IMG/VR virus record: IMGVR_UViG_3300005537_000043 | Coordinates: 1-36,901 of that record | DNA from: a virus | Length of the DNA stretch: 36,901 nucleotides | Reading direction: 5' to 3' (one strand) | Part shown: positions 13,224 through 20,078 of the stretch, in pieces | How the letters are laid out: every line of letters begins with the position of its first letter | How positions within the stretch are numbered: the first letter of the stretch is position 1 | Notes under the pieces: generated by a model | Seen by the model: only the letters and a program-made list of their open reading frames with translations | What the model was told of the DNA's origin: nothing | The model's database searches: none | Position numbers and translations under genes: made by a program

Positions 13224-13643
13224 ATGGAGGTTTTGGCACGCTTGCCGATATCGCAAACCGCAATAAGCCCGATGGTGTTTCAAAAGCAGTTTGACCAGTG
13301 GCTAAAGCAGCACGAGGCGGCTAAGCCGTTTCATACCCTGCGGGAGCTAGAAGCTCGGATCAGGGAAGGCGACCGGAAGATAGGCGCGGCTCTCAAGGCG
13401 GGCAACGTCACGCCGAAAGATGACAAATACAAGCAGGCGATGGCAAAGCTCGAAGGGCTCAGGAAGGAGCGCGATGAGCTACGCCGGACGGCACAGGTTC
13501 CGCACCTGGCAATGGCGGTAGTCCATGACTTCCTGCGTGCGACGCGAGGAATGGGCCTGAAGGCCGGTAGCAGGATTGAGATTCAACTACCCGGCTCGAT
13601 AGACCTAGCCGTGGACTTGAGCGACGAGGAACCGCCGTTCTAA
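13224..13643 (+). CDS. Origin-proximal protein with SSB-like acidic C-tip
   Basis: 139 residues from ATG 13224. A TTG at 13176 is the alternative, but the added residues would just translate the inverted-repeat arm. Neither start has a good ribosome-binding site. The middle is helical and charged (LRELEARIREGDRKIGAAL, then MAKLEGLRKERDELRR); the end is VDLSDEEPPF. Acidic residues followed by a terminal Pro-Phe resemble the tip of bacterial SSB that docks on replication partners. It may be a replication accessory or loader recruited to the origin beside it. No catalytic motif seen. Confidence 0.6.
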   Translation: MEVLARLPISQTAISPMVFQKQFDQWLKQHEAAKPFHTLRELEARIREGDRKIGAALKAGNVTPKDDKYKQAMAKLEGLRKERDELRRTAQVPHLAMAVVHDFLRATRGMGLKAGSRIEIQLPGSIDLAVDLSDEEPPF

Positions 13644-13894
13644 TGGCAACGCCTATCCCGCCGGAGCAGTCGTTCGCATGGGAGCCGGTCTACGCTCAAC
13701 CCTTCCTAGCCATCTTCGGCGGGAAGGTCATTGCTGCGGCAACCGTAATAGCTCGGACTCGCGAGGCAACTAATCCGCTCCTACGTGTCGCTACATGGGA
13801 AGCGGAGCGCGGACAGTCCGAAATGGTCCTGACCCCTGTCGGGTACGCGGAGTGGTCGTATACCTGGCGACTTTTGAAGGAGCGGAATGACTAG
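13643..13894 (+). CDS. Hypothetical protein
   Basis: 83 residues from ATG 13643, overlapping the previous TAA. Compact alpha/beta composition with Trp-containing C-terminus (GYAEWSYTWRLLKERND). Overlaps the next gene by 8 nt. Unknown. Confidence 0.57.
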   Translation: MATPIPPEQSFAWEPVYAQPFLAIFGGKVIAAATVIARTREATNPLLRVATWEAERGQSEMVLTPVGYAEWSYTWRLLKERND

Positions 13895-14084
13895 ACGACC
13901 AAAAGCTCCGGCCTGCCCTGATTGCGGTAGCCATAACATCGAAGCGCAAGGTGTCATAAGTCGAGTCTTTGCCACTTGGCAATGCTTGAAGTGCGGCCTT
14001 AGTTGGCGCTCCGATGCTGCGAGCGGGCGTCTGATCACGCGTCTAAGCGTTCGAGAACTTCAGCAGCAAATTGGAGGAGGCTAG
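13887..14084 (+). CDS. Zinc-ribbon protein
   Basis: 65 residues with CPDCG (about 10-14) and CLKCG (about 34-38), a classic two-knuckle zinc ribbon, followed by a helix (RLSVRELQQQIGGG). Probably binds nucleic acid or a polymerase subunit. Preceded by AAGGAG; overlaps the gene upstream. Confidence 0.62.
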   Translation: MTRRPKAPACPDCGSHNIEAQGVISRVFATWQCLKCGLSWRSDAASGRLITRLSVRELQQQIGGG

Positions 14085-14087
14085 CTC

Positions 14088-14324
14088 TTGATCGTTACCA
14101 TGCCTTGTCCGTCGTGTAAGCGACAGACAGCAGCGTTCGTAACCGCTGACGGCATAACGAAATGCCCGGCGTGCTCGCCGGTTCCTACAGATAAACCTCA
14201 CGATTACCAACCAGTAATCCCGAAACACATGCTCGGCTGTTGCGGCGACCCGTCCGACTGTATGCAGCCTTGCGGTAGGACGTGCGTATGTGTGTTACAT
14301 CGGTTGGCAGTCCGGGCGGTTTAA
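14088..14324 (+). CDS. Cys-rich zinc-binding protein
   Basis: 78 residues from TTG 14088, 7 nt after GGAGGAGG. CPSC and CPAC form one ribbon; a second Cys cluster (GCCGDPSDC, CGRTCVC) follows. ATG 14100 is an alternative start. Likely a structural-zinc adaptor; unknown function. Confidence 0.6.
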   Translation: MIVTMPCPSCKRQTAAFVTADGITKCPACSPVPTDKPHDYQPVIPKHMLGCCGDPSDCMQPCGRTCVCVLHRLAVRAV

Positions 14325-14327
14325 GTA

Positions 14328-14687
14328 GTGTCCAACCCAAGTAAGCAAAAAGGCACCCGTTTTGAGACTCAAGGCGTCGAATACCTCAACTCTCGCGACG
14401 TGGAAGCTGAGCGTCGAGCCCTTCACGGCAATACAGACATGGGCGATATAGCGGGCGTCCCTGATTGGACGTTCGAGTTTAAGAACCGCAAGACGCTCGA
14501 TGTAGGCGGCGCGATTGATGAGGCGCGAGTAGAAGCTTCCAACGCCGGTACGCGTTGGTATGCGGCGATTGTCAAGCGTCCTCGTAAGGGCAGCGCAGCC
14601 GAAGCCATTGCAGCAATGCCGTTCTCGTTATTGGTGGACTTGATTCTCGAACTAAGGAGACTGAATGCAGCGAACGGGCCTTCCTGA
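14328..14687 (+). CDS. Holliday-junction-resolvase-like PD-(D/E)XK nuclease
   Basis: 119 residues from GTG 14328. KQKGTRFETQGVEYL (Glu13), MGDIAGVPDWTFEFKNRK with Asp and the E-x-K pair (E50, K52), and a later Trp-Tyr-Ala strand match small PD-(D/E)XK resolvases of phages. It would cleave branched DNA arising in replication or before packaging. The fold is likely; junction specificity is inferred from the family. Confidence 0.72.
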   Translation: MSNPSKQKGTRFETQGVEYLNSRDVEAERRALHGNTDMGDIAGVPDWTFEFKNRKTLDVGGAIDEARVEASNAGTRWYAAIVKRPRKGSAAEAIAAMPFSLLVDLILELRRLNAANGPS

Positions 14688-15036
14688 ATCTAAGAGCCCT
14701 GAATTGCGCATGGCTATCGCACTCCGCGATAAGGCCAATGACATTGCTAAGGTCAAAATCCATAAGCCGCATTGGATGGTACGCGATGAGGCGCGAAAGA
14801 TCCGACGCCGATTCAAGCATCTTGCGAATCTCACGACAAAACAGCGTTCGTATCGAGAGAAAGGGCGACAGGCGCTATTGACGATTCAACGTGTGCTAGT
14901 CGAACGACAGAAGCGGCAGGCCGAGCTTTTGAAAGGTCTACAGCAGAAGGAACAGAAGACCGAAACAGGAATCGTCCTTCCGTCCGGGCGCCAGGTGGCC
15001 GAAGTATTAACCGGCGCGCGTGGCGAAGGGAACTAA
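14665..15036 (+). CDS. Basic helical protein
   Basis: 123 residues from ATG 14665 with AAGGAG upstream, overlapping the resolvase. Strongly basic helices (DEARKIRRRFKHLANLTTKQ, then RKRQAELLKGLQQKEQK) suggest nucleic-acid binding. It overlaps the HTH gene by 17 nt. No family recognised. Confidence 0.58.
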   Translation: MQRTGLPESKSPELRMAIALRDKANDIAKVKIHKPHWMVRDEARKIRRRFKHLANLTTKQRSYREKGRQALLTIQRVLVERQKRQAELLKGLQQKEQKTETGIVLPSGRQVAEVLTGARGEGN

Positions 15037-15538
15037 TTTCGATGATTACCCGCCTGAATTTGACCTCAGCCTTAAGGACTTACAGCGCTACGGGGTAACT
15101 GAGGTTTGGGCGGCATATCACGATCCGACATTACGGCCAAAGGTCTTTCGTAAGTGGCGAGCAGGTTCTAGGTCGTTTCCTATTTGGGTCGCTCAAGAGA
15201 TTTATGCGCAACGGCATGCTAGGCGTCAATCTCCTTGGTATCTCGACTGGGAGCGTCCAGTCCCGAAAGAGCGCCCGCCTTGGCAGGAACTCTATGCCCC
15301 TGAGTTAATCGACCATCCGGAACTAGCGTTCGCCATTTCGACCAGCTTAGGTGAGGTATTTAGGCGGGCGAAATTGTCGGCTAGTGAGGCGGCGGTAATG
15401 AAGCGGCTATGTAGCGGAATGGATCTATCTGCGGTCGCCACTGAACTCGGAATCACCTATTGGAACGCCAATCGTGATCGCTGGCGAGCAGTTAAGAAAT
15501 TCCGAAAGGTCTTTTTGGAACAACCCATTTCTTTATAG
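15020..15538 (+). CDS. HTH protein, candidate late-gene activator
   Basis: 172 residues from GTG 15020. The C-terminal quarter (about 125-170) reads SASEAAVMKRLCSGMDLSAV, then ATELGITYWNANRDRWRAVKKF: a helix-turn-helix resembling sigma-70 region 4 or LuxR-type DNA-binding domains. The N-terminus has LSLKDLQRYGVTEVWAAY and PKVFRKWRAG, which may be a second HTH-like segment. It is the next-to-last gene of the early block, just before the long gap ahead of the late operon, the classic place for a late regulator. DNA binding is likely; the activator role is inference. Confidence 0.6.
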   Translation: MAKGTNFDDYPPEFDLSLKDLQRYGVTEVWAAYHDPTLRPKVFRKWRAGSRSFPIWVAQEIYAQRHARRQSPWYLDWERPVPKERPPWQELYAPELIDHPELAFAISTSLGEVFRRAKLSASEAAVMKRLCSGMDLSAVATELGITYWNANRDRWRAVKKFRKVFLEQPISL

Positions 15539-15557
15539 ATGCAGGAGGGTCACCCTT

Positions 15558-15755
15558 TTGGCTCAGTTTGGTGGTAGTGCTCTCCGTGAACATGAGCGCC
15601 GAGTAGCAGAATTCATGAAGCAAGCTAAGGCCGATAATCCCGAACTCGTGAAGGAGCTTGAGGATCGGCTTCCCGTTCTTACGGAAGATCAGCTTCGCTA
15701 TCGGCGTCGTTTTGAGATTCCCCTTGAATCGTTGGACGGGGAATTTGAAGATTAG
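15558..15755 (+). CDS. Hypothetical small protein, last early gene
   Basis: 65 residues from TTG 15558, preceded by GGAGG at about 7-9 nt; the longer frame upstream only shadows the HTH gene. Charged and helical (REHERRVAEFMKQAKADNPE), ending LESLDGEFED. Unknown. Confidence 0.58.
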   Translation: MAQFGGSALREHERRVAEFMKQAKADNPELVKELEDRLPVLTEDQLRYRRRFEIPLESLDGEFED

Positions 15756-15836
15756 CAGCGCTGAATTATCTCGGTCCTCGGCTTCGGCCGACTGATCGGG
15801 TTTAGGGGGTTCCGTCGCCCTCAGTCCAAAGTACGG

Positions 15837-15861
15837 CGGTCGGACCTGACTAGTCCGACCG
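15837..15861 (+). terminator. Strong hairpin, possible early-operon terminator
   Basis: Nine perfect base pairs (CGGTCGGAC / GTCCGACCG) with a 7-nt loop, about 80 nt after the last early gene. No clean U-run follows (GAGTATTAACTTT), so intrinsic termination is uncertain. Confidence 0.4.
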
Positions 15862-15933
15862 AGTATTAACTTTCCTGCGCGTATGCGGCGCGCAGCAAAA
15901 AACAAGTGCCGCTCTTAGCGTGTGCCACGCGGA

Positions 15934-15962
15934 TTAGAACCGCGTATGCAGTCGGCTATAGT
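15934..15962 (+). promoter_or_regulatory. Candidate late promoter
   Basis: TATAGT (15957-15962) matches the -10 consensus at five of six positions; TTAGAA lies 17 nt upstream as a weak -35, as expected of an activator-dependent promoter. The predicted leader is about 310 nt. The -35 is inside a 5-bp hairpin (15928-15944). Confidence 0.35.
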
Positions 15963-16074
15963 GTCGGGTAATCACGCACCGGCCCGTATAACGGGACAGC
16001 GCCACGAGAATCAGCGCGCTAAGTGGTGGATTCGTTCTCTCCCCACGCAAGAGGATTCGCAGAACGGCGCGTAG

Positions 16075-16212
16075 GGTCCGCGCATAAATAGGCCACGCCG
16101 CGCAGGACGGCGGATGTACGAGCGCGCGGGAGCAATGCAAGGTCCGGGCAGCCCTTTAGAAAAGGTCCGGCAGTCTCCCCGCGCATCCTTGTAACTCTTG
16201 CCGGGGGTCCGG
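16075..16212. repeat. Dispersed GGTCCG(G) repeats upstream of the first late gene
   Basis: Copies at 16075-16080, 16141-16147, 16164-16170 and 16206-16212; the second and third extend as GGTCCGG(G)CAG. They could be sites for the late regulator or for terminase. No experimental meaning can be assigned. Confidence 0.45.
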
Positions 16213-16281
16213 GCGAGTCCGAGAGGACCGATTGATAGCGCCCGCACTCCCCGGCTTTTTGATTTTTCGGAAAGGAAGGAA

Positions 16282-16899
16282 ATGGATCAGAACATTGATG
16301 CCCTAGCGGGTAAGTATTTCAAGGCGACTAACCCGGCCTTCGGAACGGGCATCGCTCAATCCATCGTTACTGGATTCCTGGCGACATCGCCAATTCTCTC
16401 GATCTTCAATAGCGCGGGGTCGGGCGGCTTGTCGATTCACCCTGATTACATCAAGTTGATTTGTACCGCCGCTGGCGCTACCTCAACGGCAGCGCATCTA
16501 GCGATCGTCCTTGATGTCATTAATCGCTTTTCGTCAGGCGGTAGCACAATTACCGCAGCCAACCCGAATAGCGGTTCAAGTACAACGAGCAAGGCGGTAA
16601 TTAACTTTGGTGCGCTTGTCGCAACTGCCGCATCTGCCGCGCGCCAGATTGGACGCGATGCGATCAAGACGCAGGCCGCGCCTTGTTGGGTTGTTGGTGA
16701 TGAAGTATTCATCAAGTTCGGAAACTTCGATAACACCTTCGGACCAACAAACGGTGCCGCGTCCAACATCTATCCCGCCCCAACCGGACCGGTTGTGATT
16801 GCGCCCGGACATACGCTTTTGCTTTACCTCTGGAATGTCGCTAATGCGACAACCGCGCCATCGTGGGAATTTGAAATGGGATGGGCTGAAAGACCGTAA
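16282..16899 (+). CDS. Putative virion protein
   Basis: 205 residues from ATG 16282 (GGAAGGA just upstream). It is Ala/Ser/Thr/Gly-rich, beta-prone and Cys-poor, like phage capsid decoration or appendage proteins: GGSTITAANPNSGSSTTSKA, then VVIAPGHTLLLYLWNVANAT and SWEFEMGWAERP. No membrane helix or enzyme motif is evident. It is the first gene of the late operon, ahead of HNH and terminase. I do not recognise the family; a surface or decoration role is inference from composition. Confidence 0.6.
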   Translation: MDQNIDALAGKYFKATNPAFGTGIAQSIVTGFLATSPILSIFNSAGSGGLSIHPDYIKLICTAAGATSTAAHLAIVLDVINRFSSGGSTITAANPNSGSSTTSKAVINFGALVATAASAARQIGRDAIKTQAAPCWVVGDEVFIKFGNFDNTFGPTNGAASNIYPAPTGPVVIAPGHTLLLYLWNVANATTAPSWEFEMGWAERP

Positions 16900-17099
16900 T
16901 GGCAATTCAAAGTTACAAATTCGTCAAGGCTGCCGCCGATGCTAACGGCGATTACAAGATCGGCGATGAAGTGAACCTTGATGATGCGAGCGCGGTTGCC
17001 ATTGCCCTGCTAAACGCTGGCGCAATTGTCCTCATGTCGGCTCCGGGCGTGGATCCAAGTACGGTCCCACCGGTAACCGACCCACCGCCAATCAGTTAA
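16899..17099 (+). CDS. Small virion-associated-type protein
   Basis: 66 residues, ATG 16899 overlapping the previous TAA. YKFVKAAADANGDYKIGDEV, then NLDDASAVAIALLNAGAIVL and a Pro-rich tail. The short domain resembles small head-associated proteins of siphophages, but I cannot name it. A Pro/Thr-rich tail suggests flexible exposure. Confidence 0.58.
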   Translation: MAIQSYKFVKAAADANGDYKIGDEVNLDDASAVAIALLNAGAIVLMSAPGVDPSTVPPVTDPPPIS

Positions 17100-17181
17100 G
17101 ACAACGCCCAACAACACACATACACCATGCCGCGTTGCGCGATGCCCTAACCTACGGCCTTGTCCTATCCATGGGGCACGG

Positions 17182-17409
17182 TTGCCGGACCATCGCCCAT
17201 CCCCTGCTTATCGCGGCTATAGTAGCGAATGGCAGCACAGACGAGCGCGACAGTTAAGGGACTTTCCTTTCTGTAGGTGCGGTGCGATTGCAACGATGGT
17301 CGATCACGTGATACCTCTAGCACAAGGCGGCACGCACGCCCCTGAAAACCTCCAGTCTATGTGCCGATCATGCCATGGATTGAAGACCTATAGGGACGGC
17401 AGCCGGTAG
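17182..17409 (+). CDS. HNH endonuclease (packaging-associated)
   Basis: 75 residues from TTG 17182 (weak ribosome-binding site). The HNH core is clear: CRCG (31-34), VDHVIPLAQGG (40-50) with the catalytic DH, ENLQSMC with Asn57, and CRSCHGLKT (61-69). Small HNH proteins directly upstream of terminase are required for cos cleavage and packaging in HK97-like phages, so this is probably part of the packaging motor rather than a homing endonuclease. The N-terminal SSEWQHRRARQL is typical of this subgroup. Confidence 0.87.
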   Translation: MPDHRPSPAYRGYSSEWQHRRARQLRDFPFCRCGAIATMVDHVIPLAQGGTHAPENLQSMCRSCHGLKTYRDGSR

Positions 17410-17480
17410 GGGGGTAAAAATCCTCACCGGGTGCGAGCCTGTACCGCGCTTCAGACGCGCATACATCGCCGCAAGTTTTA
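17403..17480. other. Candidate cos region
   Basis: Directly at the 3' end of the HNH gene lie an inverted pair CCGGT/ACCGG (17403-17407, 17426-17430), a G6 run (17409-17414) followed by TAAAAATCC, and a short GCGC repeat pair. A G-run after HNH and before terminase is where cos sites often sit in HK97-like phages. Position-based guess. Confidence 0.3.
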
Positions 17481-17504
17481 AACAAATTCTAGGAGCCGCA
17501 AGTT

Positions 17505-17822
17505 ATGGGCCTTTTGACCGAAGCGCTAGCCCCTCGAACTCCACGAGCGGCGGCGCCTAGTCCCGTAACTAGACTCCTGAATAGGCTCAAGCGAACAGCC
17601 ATCAGCCGCGACGCCGCTCTAGATTCACTGACGCAACCCGAAGTCGAGGATTGGGCGGCCGGTAACGGGCTCTCTCTATCACCTAAGCGCCGGGCATTCG
17701 TCGGCGTCCATTATCCGACCCCGAGCGGGACAAGCGTCTTTGCTTGTAGCTGTGGATGGGAAGGTATGGCGCCGTGCCCTAGATCCCCACGCGTCGCCCG
17801 CATGTCAGGAAAGAAGAAGTAG
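17505..17822 (+). CDS. Hypothetical protein with Cys motif
   Basis: 105 residues from ATG 17505 with AGGAG upstream. Basic N-terminus (LLNRLKRTAISRDAALDSL), acidic middle, and FACSCGWEGMAPC near the C-terminus, a possible metal site, then a basic tail ending GKKK. Lies between HNH and the terminase small subunit, so possibly packaging-related. No family recognised. Confidence 0.57.
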   Translation: MGLLTEALAPRTPRAAAPSPVTRLLNRLKRTAISRDAALDSLTQPEVEDWAAGNGLSLSPKRRAFVGVHYPTPSGTSVFACSCGWEGMAPCPRSPRVARMSGKKK

Positions 17823-17824
17823 CA

Positions 17825-17905
17825 ATGGTAGGCGCAACAATCATCGTCCTTGTCGCGTTCGCGTGGGCCGCTGTCTTCGCGTGGCGGTCTGAGCGTGGGC
17901 GCTAG
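17825..17905 (+). CDS. 26-residue membrane peptide
   Basis: ATG 17825 to TAG 17905: a single hydrophobic helix (VGATIIVLVAFAWAAVFAW) with a basic end (RSERGR). It begins two bases after the previous stop and ends 11 nt inside the terminase small-subunit gene, so translating it would feed ribosomes to that GTG start. It may be a leader peptide rather than a functional protein. Confidence 0.4.
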   Translation: MVGATIIVLVAFAWAAVFAWRSERGR

Positions 17906-18350
17906 AGGCCCCGCCCCTAAGCCGACTGCCTTAAAGGTTCTCGAAGGCAACCCCGGTAAGCGGGCGCTCAACAAGGCAGAACCAAAGCCCCGCCCACTCA
18001 TGCCAAGGATGCCGGAATGGTTAGTCGGACTTGCTGCCGACTTCTGGCAGCGCAACGGCAAGATGCTTCATAAGCTCGGCGTCCTCACTGAAGCTGATAC
18101 CGAGTCGTTCGCGAAGCTTTGCCAGTCCTATCAGTCATGGCGTGAGGCGATCAATGCCCGCGAACTTGACCTTGCGGCGGTTCAGTCGGGCCAAAAGTTA
18201 ATGGTCGATTGGCACCTAGCGATAGCGGCACAGAACGCCGCAAAGCTCTATGCCGCCGATCTCCAGCAATTCGGAATGACACCGGCTAGCCGCACGCGTA
18301 TTCGCGTCGCTGGCACTGACGAGGAAGGCGAAATAGACGACTTGCTCTAG
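17895..18350 (+). CDS. terS: Terminase small subunit, P27 family
   Basis: 151 residues. The N-terminal GARGPAPKPTALKVLEGNPG is the hallmark of P27-family small subunits. I use GTG 17895, which gives the expected MGARGPAPKP start, rather than TTG 17850, whose extra residues are atypical. The helical centre (AADFWQRNGKMLHKLGVLTE) is also family-like. It recognises phage DNA and hands it to the large subunit. No strong ribosome-binding site is present; coupling to the upstream 26-codon ORF may supply ribosomes. Confidence 0.9.
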   Translation: MGARGPAPKPTALKVLEGNPGKRALNKAEPKPRPLMPRMPEWLVGLAADFWQRNGKMLHKLGVLTEADTESFAKLCQSYQSWREAINARELDLAAVQSGQKLMVDWHLAIAAQNAAKLYAADLQQFGMTPASRTRIRVAGTDEEGEIDDLL

Positions 18351-18361
18351 GAGGTTGCCGC

Positions 18362-19912
18362 TTGTTCGACCAGATAAAGGCCGACAACGCGGTTAGGTTC
18401 CTACAGCACCTAAAGCACAGTAAGGGCAAATGGGCCGGGGTCCGCTTCGAGCTTCTGCCCTGGCAAGACAAGATCGTTCGAGACATCTTTGGGACCGTCC
18501 GAGCGGATGGCCTGCGGCAGTACCGAACGGCATATGTCGAGATTCCCCGCAAGGCCGGTAAGTCACACCTTGCGGCCGGTATCGCGCTTGACTGTCTCTT
18601 TGCGGACGGCGAGGCGGGCGGCGAAGTCTACCTTGCGGCCACTGACCGGGATCAGGCGTCGATCGTCTTCGGTATCGCGGCGGAAATGGTTCGGAGTTCT
18701 CCGACCCTACGCTCACGAGCGAAGATCATCGACTCATCGCGTCGAATTATCGTCACAAAAGGGCGCTCGTCCGGCTCAGTCCTTCGGGCTATCCCGGCCG
18801 ACGCTCCCGGCGCGCATGGCTTCAACGCCAGCGCGGTTATCTATGACGAGCTACACGCTGCGCCAAACCGCGAACTTTGGGACGTACTCACTACTTCAGT
18901 AGGCGCTCGCGAACAGCCGCTTTCAATCGCTATTACGACGGCAGGCTTCGACCGCGAATCTATTTGTTGGGAACTTCACGAGTTCTCACGGCAGATTCTC
19001 GAAGGCGTCATAGAGGAGCCGACGTTCTATCCCGTCATCTTCGCAGCGGCCGAGTCCGACAACTGGAAAGATCCGGCGGTATGGGCGAAGGCGAATCCGA
19101 GCCTCGGCACTTCCGTTTCGTTGGATTACTATGAATCGGAATGTCGCAAGGCGCAACAGCTTCCCGCCGAGGAAAACCGATTCCGGCGCCTTCTCCTCAA
19201 TCAATGGACGACGCAGGATTCCCGGTGGATTCCAATCGACCGGTGGGACGCTTCGGCCGGAACGGTTGATCCCGCGACACTTCGCGCACGCCCTGTCTAC
19301 GCGGGCCTTGACCTCTCCACGACTACGGACCTATCAGCGCTTGCCCTCGTATTCCCGCCTGACCGCGAGGACGGCGAATACAAGGCGCTATTCCACTTCT
19401 GGATCCCCGAAGCAAAGCTAGCTGAACGGAGCCGGATTGATCGCGTTCCGTACGAATCATGGGCCGGTCCTGGCGGTTACGTGACCGCGACGCCGGGTAA
19501 TGTCGTTGATTACGCCTACATTCGGCGCGATCTCAATGCGCTTGGTCGCGAATTTCCGATGTTGCGTGAAATCGCGTTCGACCCTTGGAATGCGACACAT
19601 CTAGCGCTTGATCTCGAATCCGACGGCTTCACAATGGTTCAAGTTCGTCAGGGATTCGCGAGCCTGTCGGCTCCGACGAAAGAGCTAGAGCGCTTAATTC
19701 TTGAGACTCGCTTACATCATGGCGGTAATCCCGTCATGCGCTGGATGGCGAATAACGTTGCGATCAAGCAGGACGCTGCTGGCAACTTGAAACCTGACAA
19801 GTCCAAGTCAACGGATCGCATCGACGGCGTAATTGCTCTCGTCATGGGGCTAGATCGCGCCTCGCGACACTTGGCATCCACTTACGAATCTCACCGCTTA
19901 TTCGTGCTCTAG
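18362..19912 (+). CDS. terL: Terminase large subunit
   Basis: 516 residues from TTG 18362 with AGGAGG upstream. ATPase domain: Walker A IPRKAGKSH (61-69), Walker B AVIYDE (158-163) and the coupling segment SIAITTAGF. Nuclease domain: YAGLDLSTTTDLSAL (Asp317), IAFDPWNA (Asp407) and STDRIDGVIALVM (Asp485/488). It pumps DNA into the prohead and cuts it at the genome end, docking on the portal encoded downstream. It belongs to the Terminase_1-type group found with P27 small subunits and HNH. Confidence 0.95.
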   Translation: MFDQIKADNAVRFLQHLKHSKGKWAGVRFELLPWQDKIVRDIFGTVRADGLRQYRTAYVEIPRKAGKSHLAAGIALDCLFADGEAGGEVYLAATDRDQASIVFGIAAEMVRSSPTLRSRAKIIDSSRRIIVTKGRSSGSVLRAIPADAPGAHGFNASAVIYDELHAAPNRELWDVLTTSVGAREQPLSIAITTAGFDRESICWELHEFSRQILEGVIEEPTFYPVIFAAAESDNWKDPAVWAKANPSLGTSVSLDYYESECRKAQQLPAEENRFRRLLLNQWTTQDSRWIPIDRWDASAGTVDPATLRARPVYAGLDLSTTTDLSALALVFPPDREDGEYKALFHFWIPEAKLAERSRIDRVPYESWAGPGGYVTATPGNVVDYAYIRRDLNALGREFPMLREIAFDPWNATHLALDLESDGFTMVQVRQGFASLSAPTKELERLILETRLHHGGNPVMRWMANNVAIKQDAAGNLKPDKSKSTDRIDGVIALVMGLDRASRHLASTYESHRLFVL

Positions 19913-19932
19913 GGCATGACGAGGAGTGCTAG

Positions 19933-20076
19933 TTGAAGAAGTTCGACTCAAAAGATTTGACGCTCATCCTCGGCGTTGCCATGAGCGCAGCGGGCCTATG
20001 GCTCTTGCATCCAATGGCGTTCTATGGCGGCCTAGCCGTTTTCGGAATCCTCTTAATTCGGCGAAGCGTTAGCTAG
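19933..20076 (+). CDS. Small two-helix membrane protein
   Basis: 47 residues from TTG 19933, preceded by GAGGAG. KKFDSKDLTLILGVAMSAAG and FYGGLAVFGILLIRR give one or two membrane helices with positively charged ends. It ends two bases before the portal ATG. Small hydrophobic ORFs between terminase and portal occur in some siphophages but have no known role that I can cite. Confidence 0.55.
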   Translation: MKKFDSKDLTLILGVAMSAAGLWLLHPMAFYGGLAVFGILLIRRSVS

Positions 20077-20078
20077 CG

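Larger units (their letters stand above)
15756..16281. other. 526-nt non-coding gap between early and late operons
   Basis: No convincing ORF. It holds stable hairpins at 15778-15791 (TCGGC-TTCG-GCCGA, a UUCG tetraloop), 15837-15861, 15875-15895 (7-bp stem), 15918-15930, 15928-15944 and 15983-15995, a candidate promoter (15934-15962), and four GGTCCG repeats (16075-16212). It probably combines early termination, late promoter and a structured leader, possibly also a packaging signal. Confidence 0.6.

Noticed and set aside
15875-15895. Seven-bp hairpin (CTGCGCG/CGCGCAG) as terminator
   Set aside because: It is followed by an A-run rather than a U-run on the plus strand, and no U-run follows it on the minus strand.
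15900-15990. tRNA on the minus strand, suggested by CGCGG-TTCTAAT-CCGCG (a T-arm-like hairpin)
   Set aside because: No matching acceptor stem, D-arm or anticodon stem can be drawn around it; treated as a simple hairpin near the late promoter.
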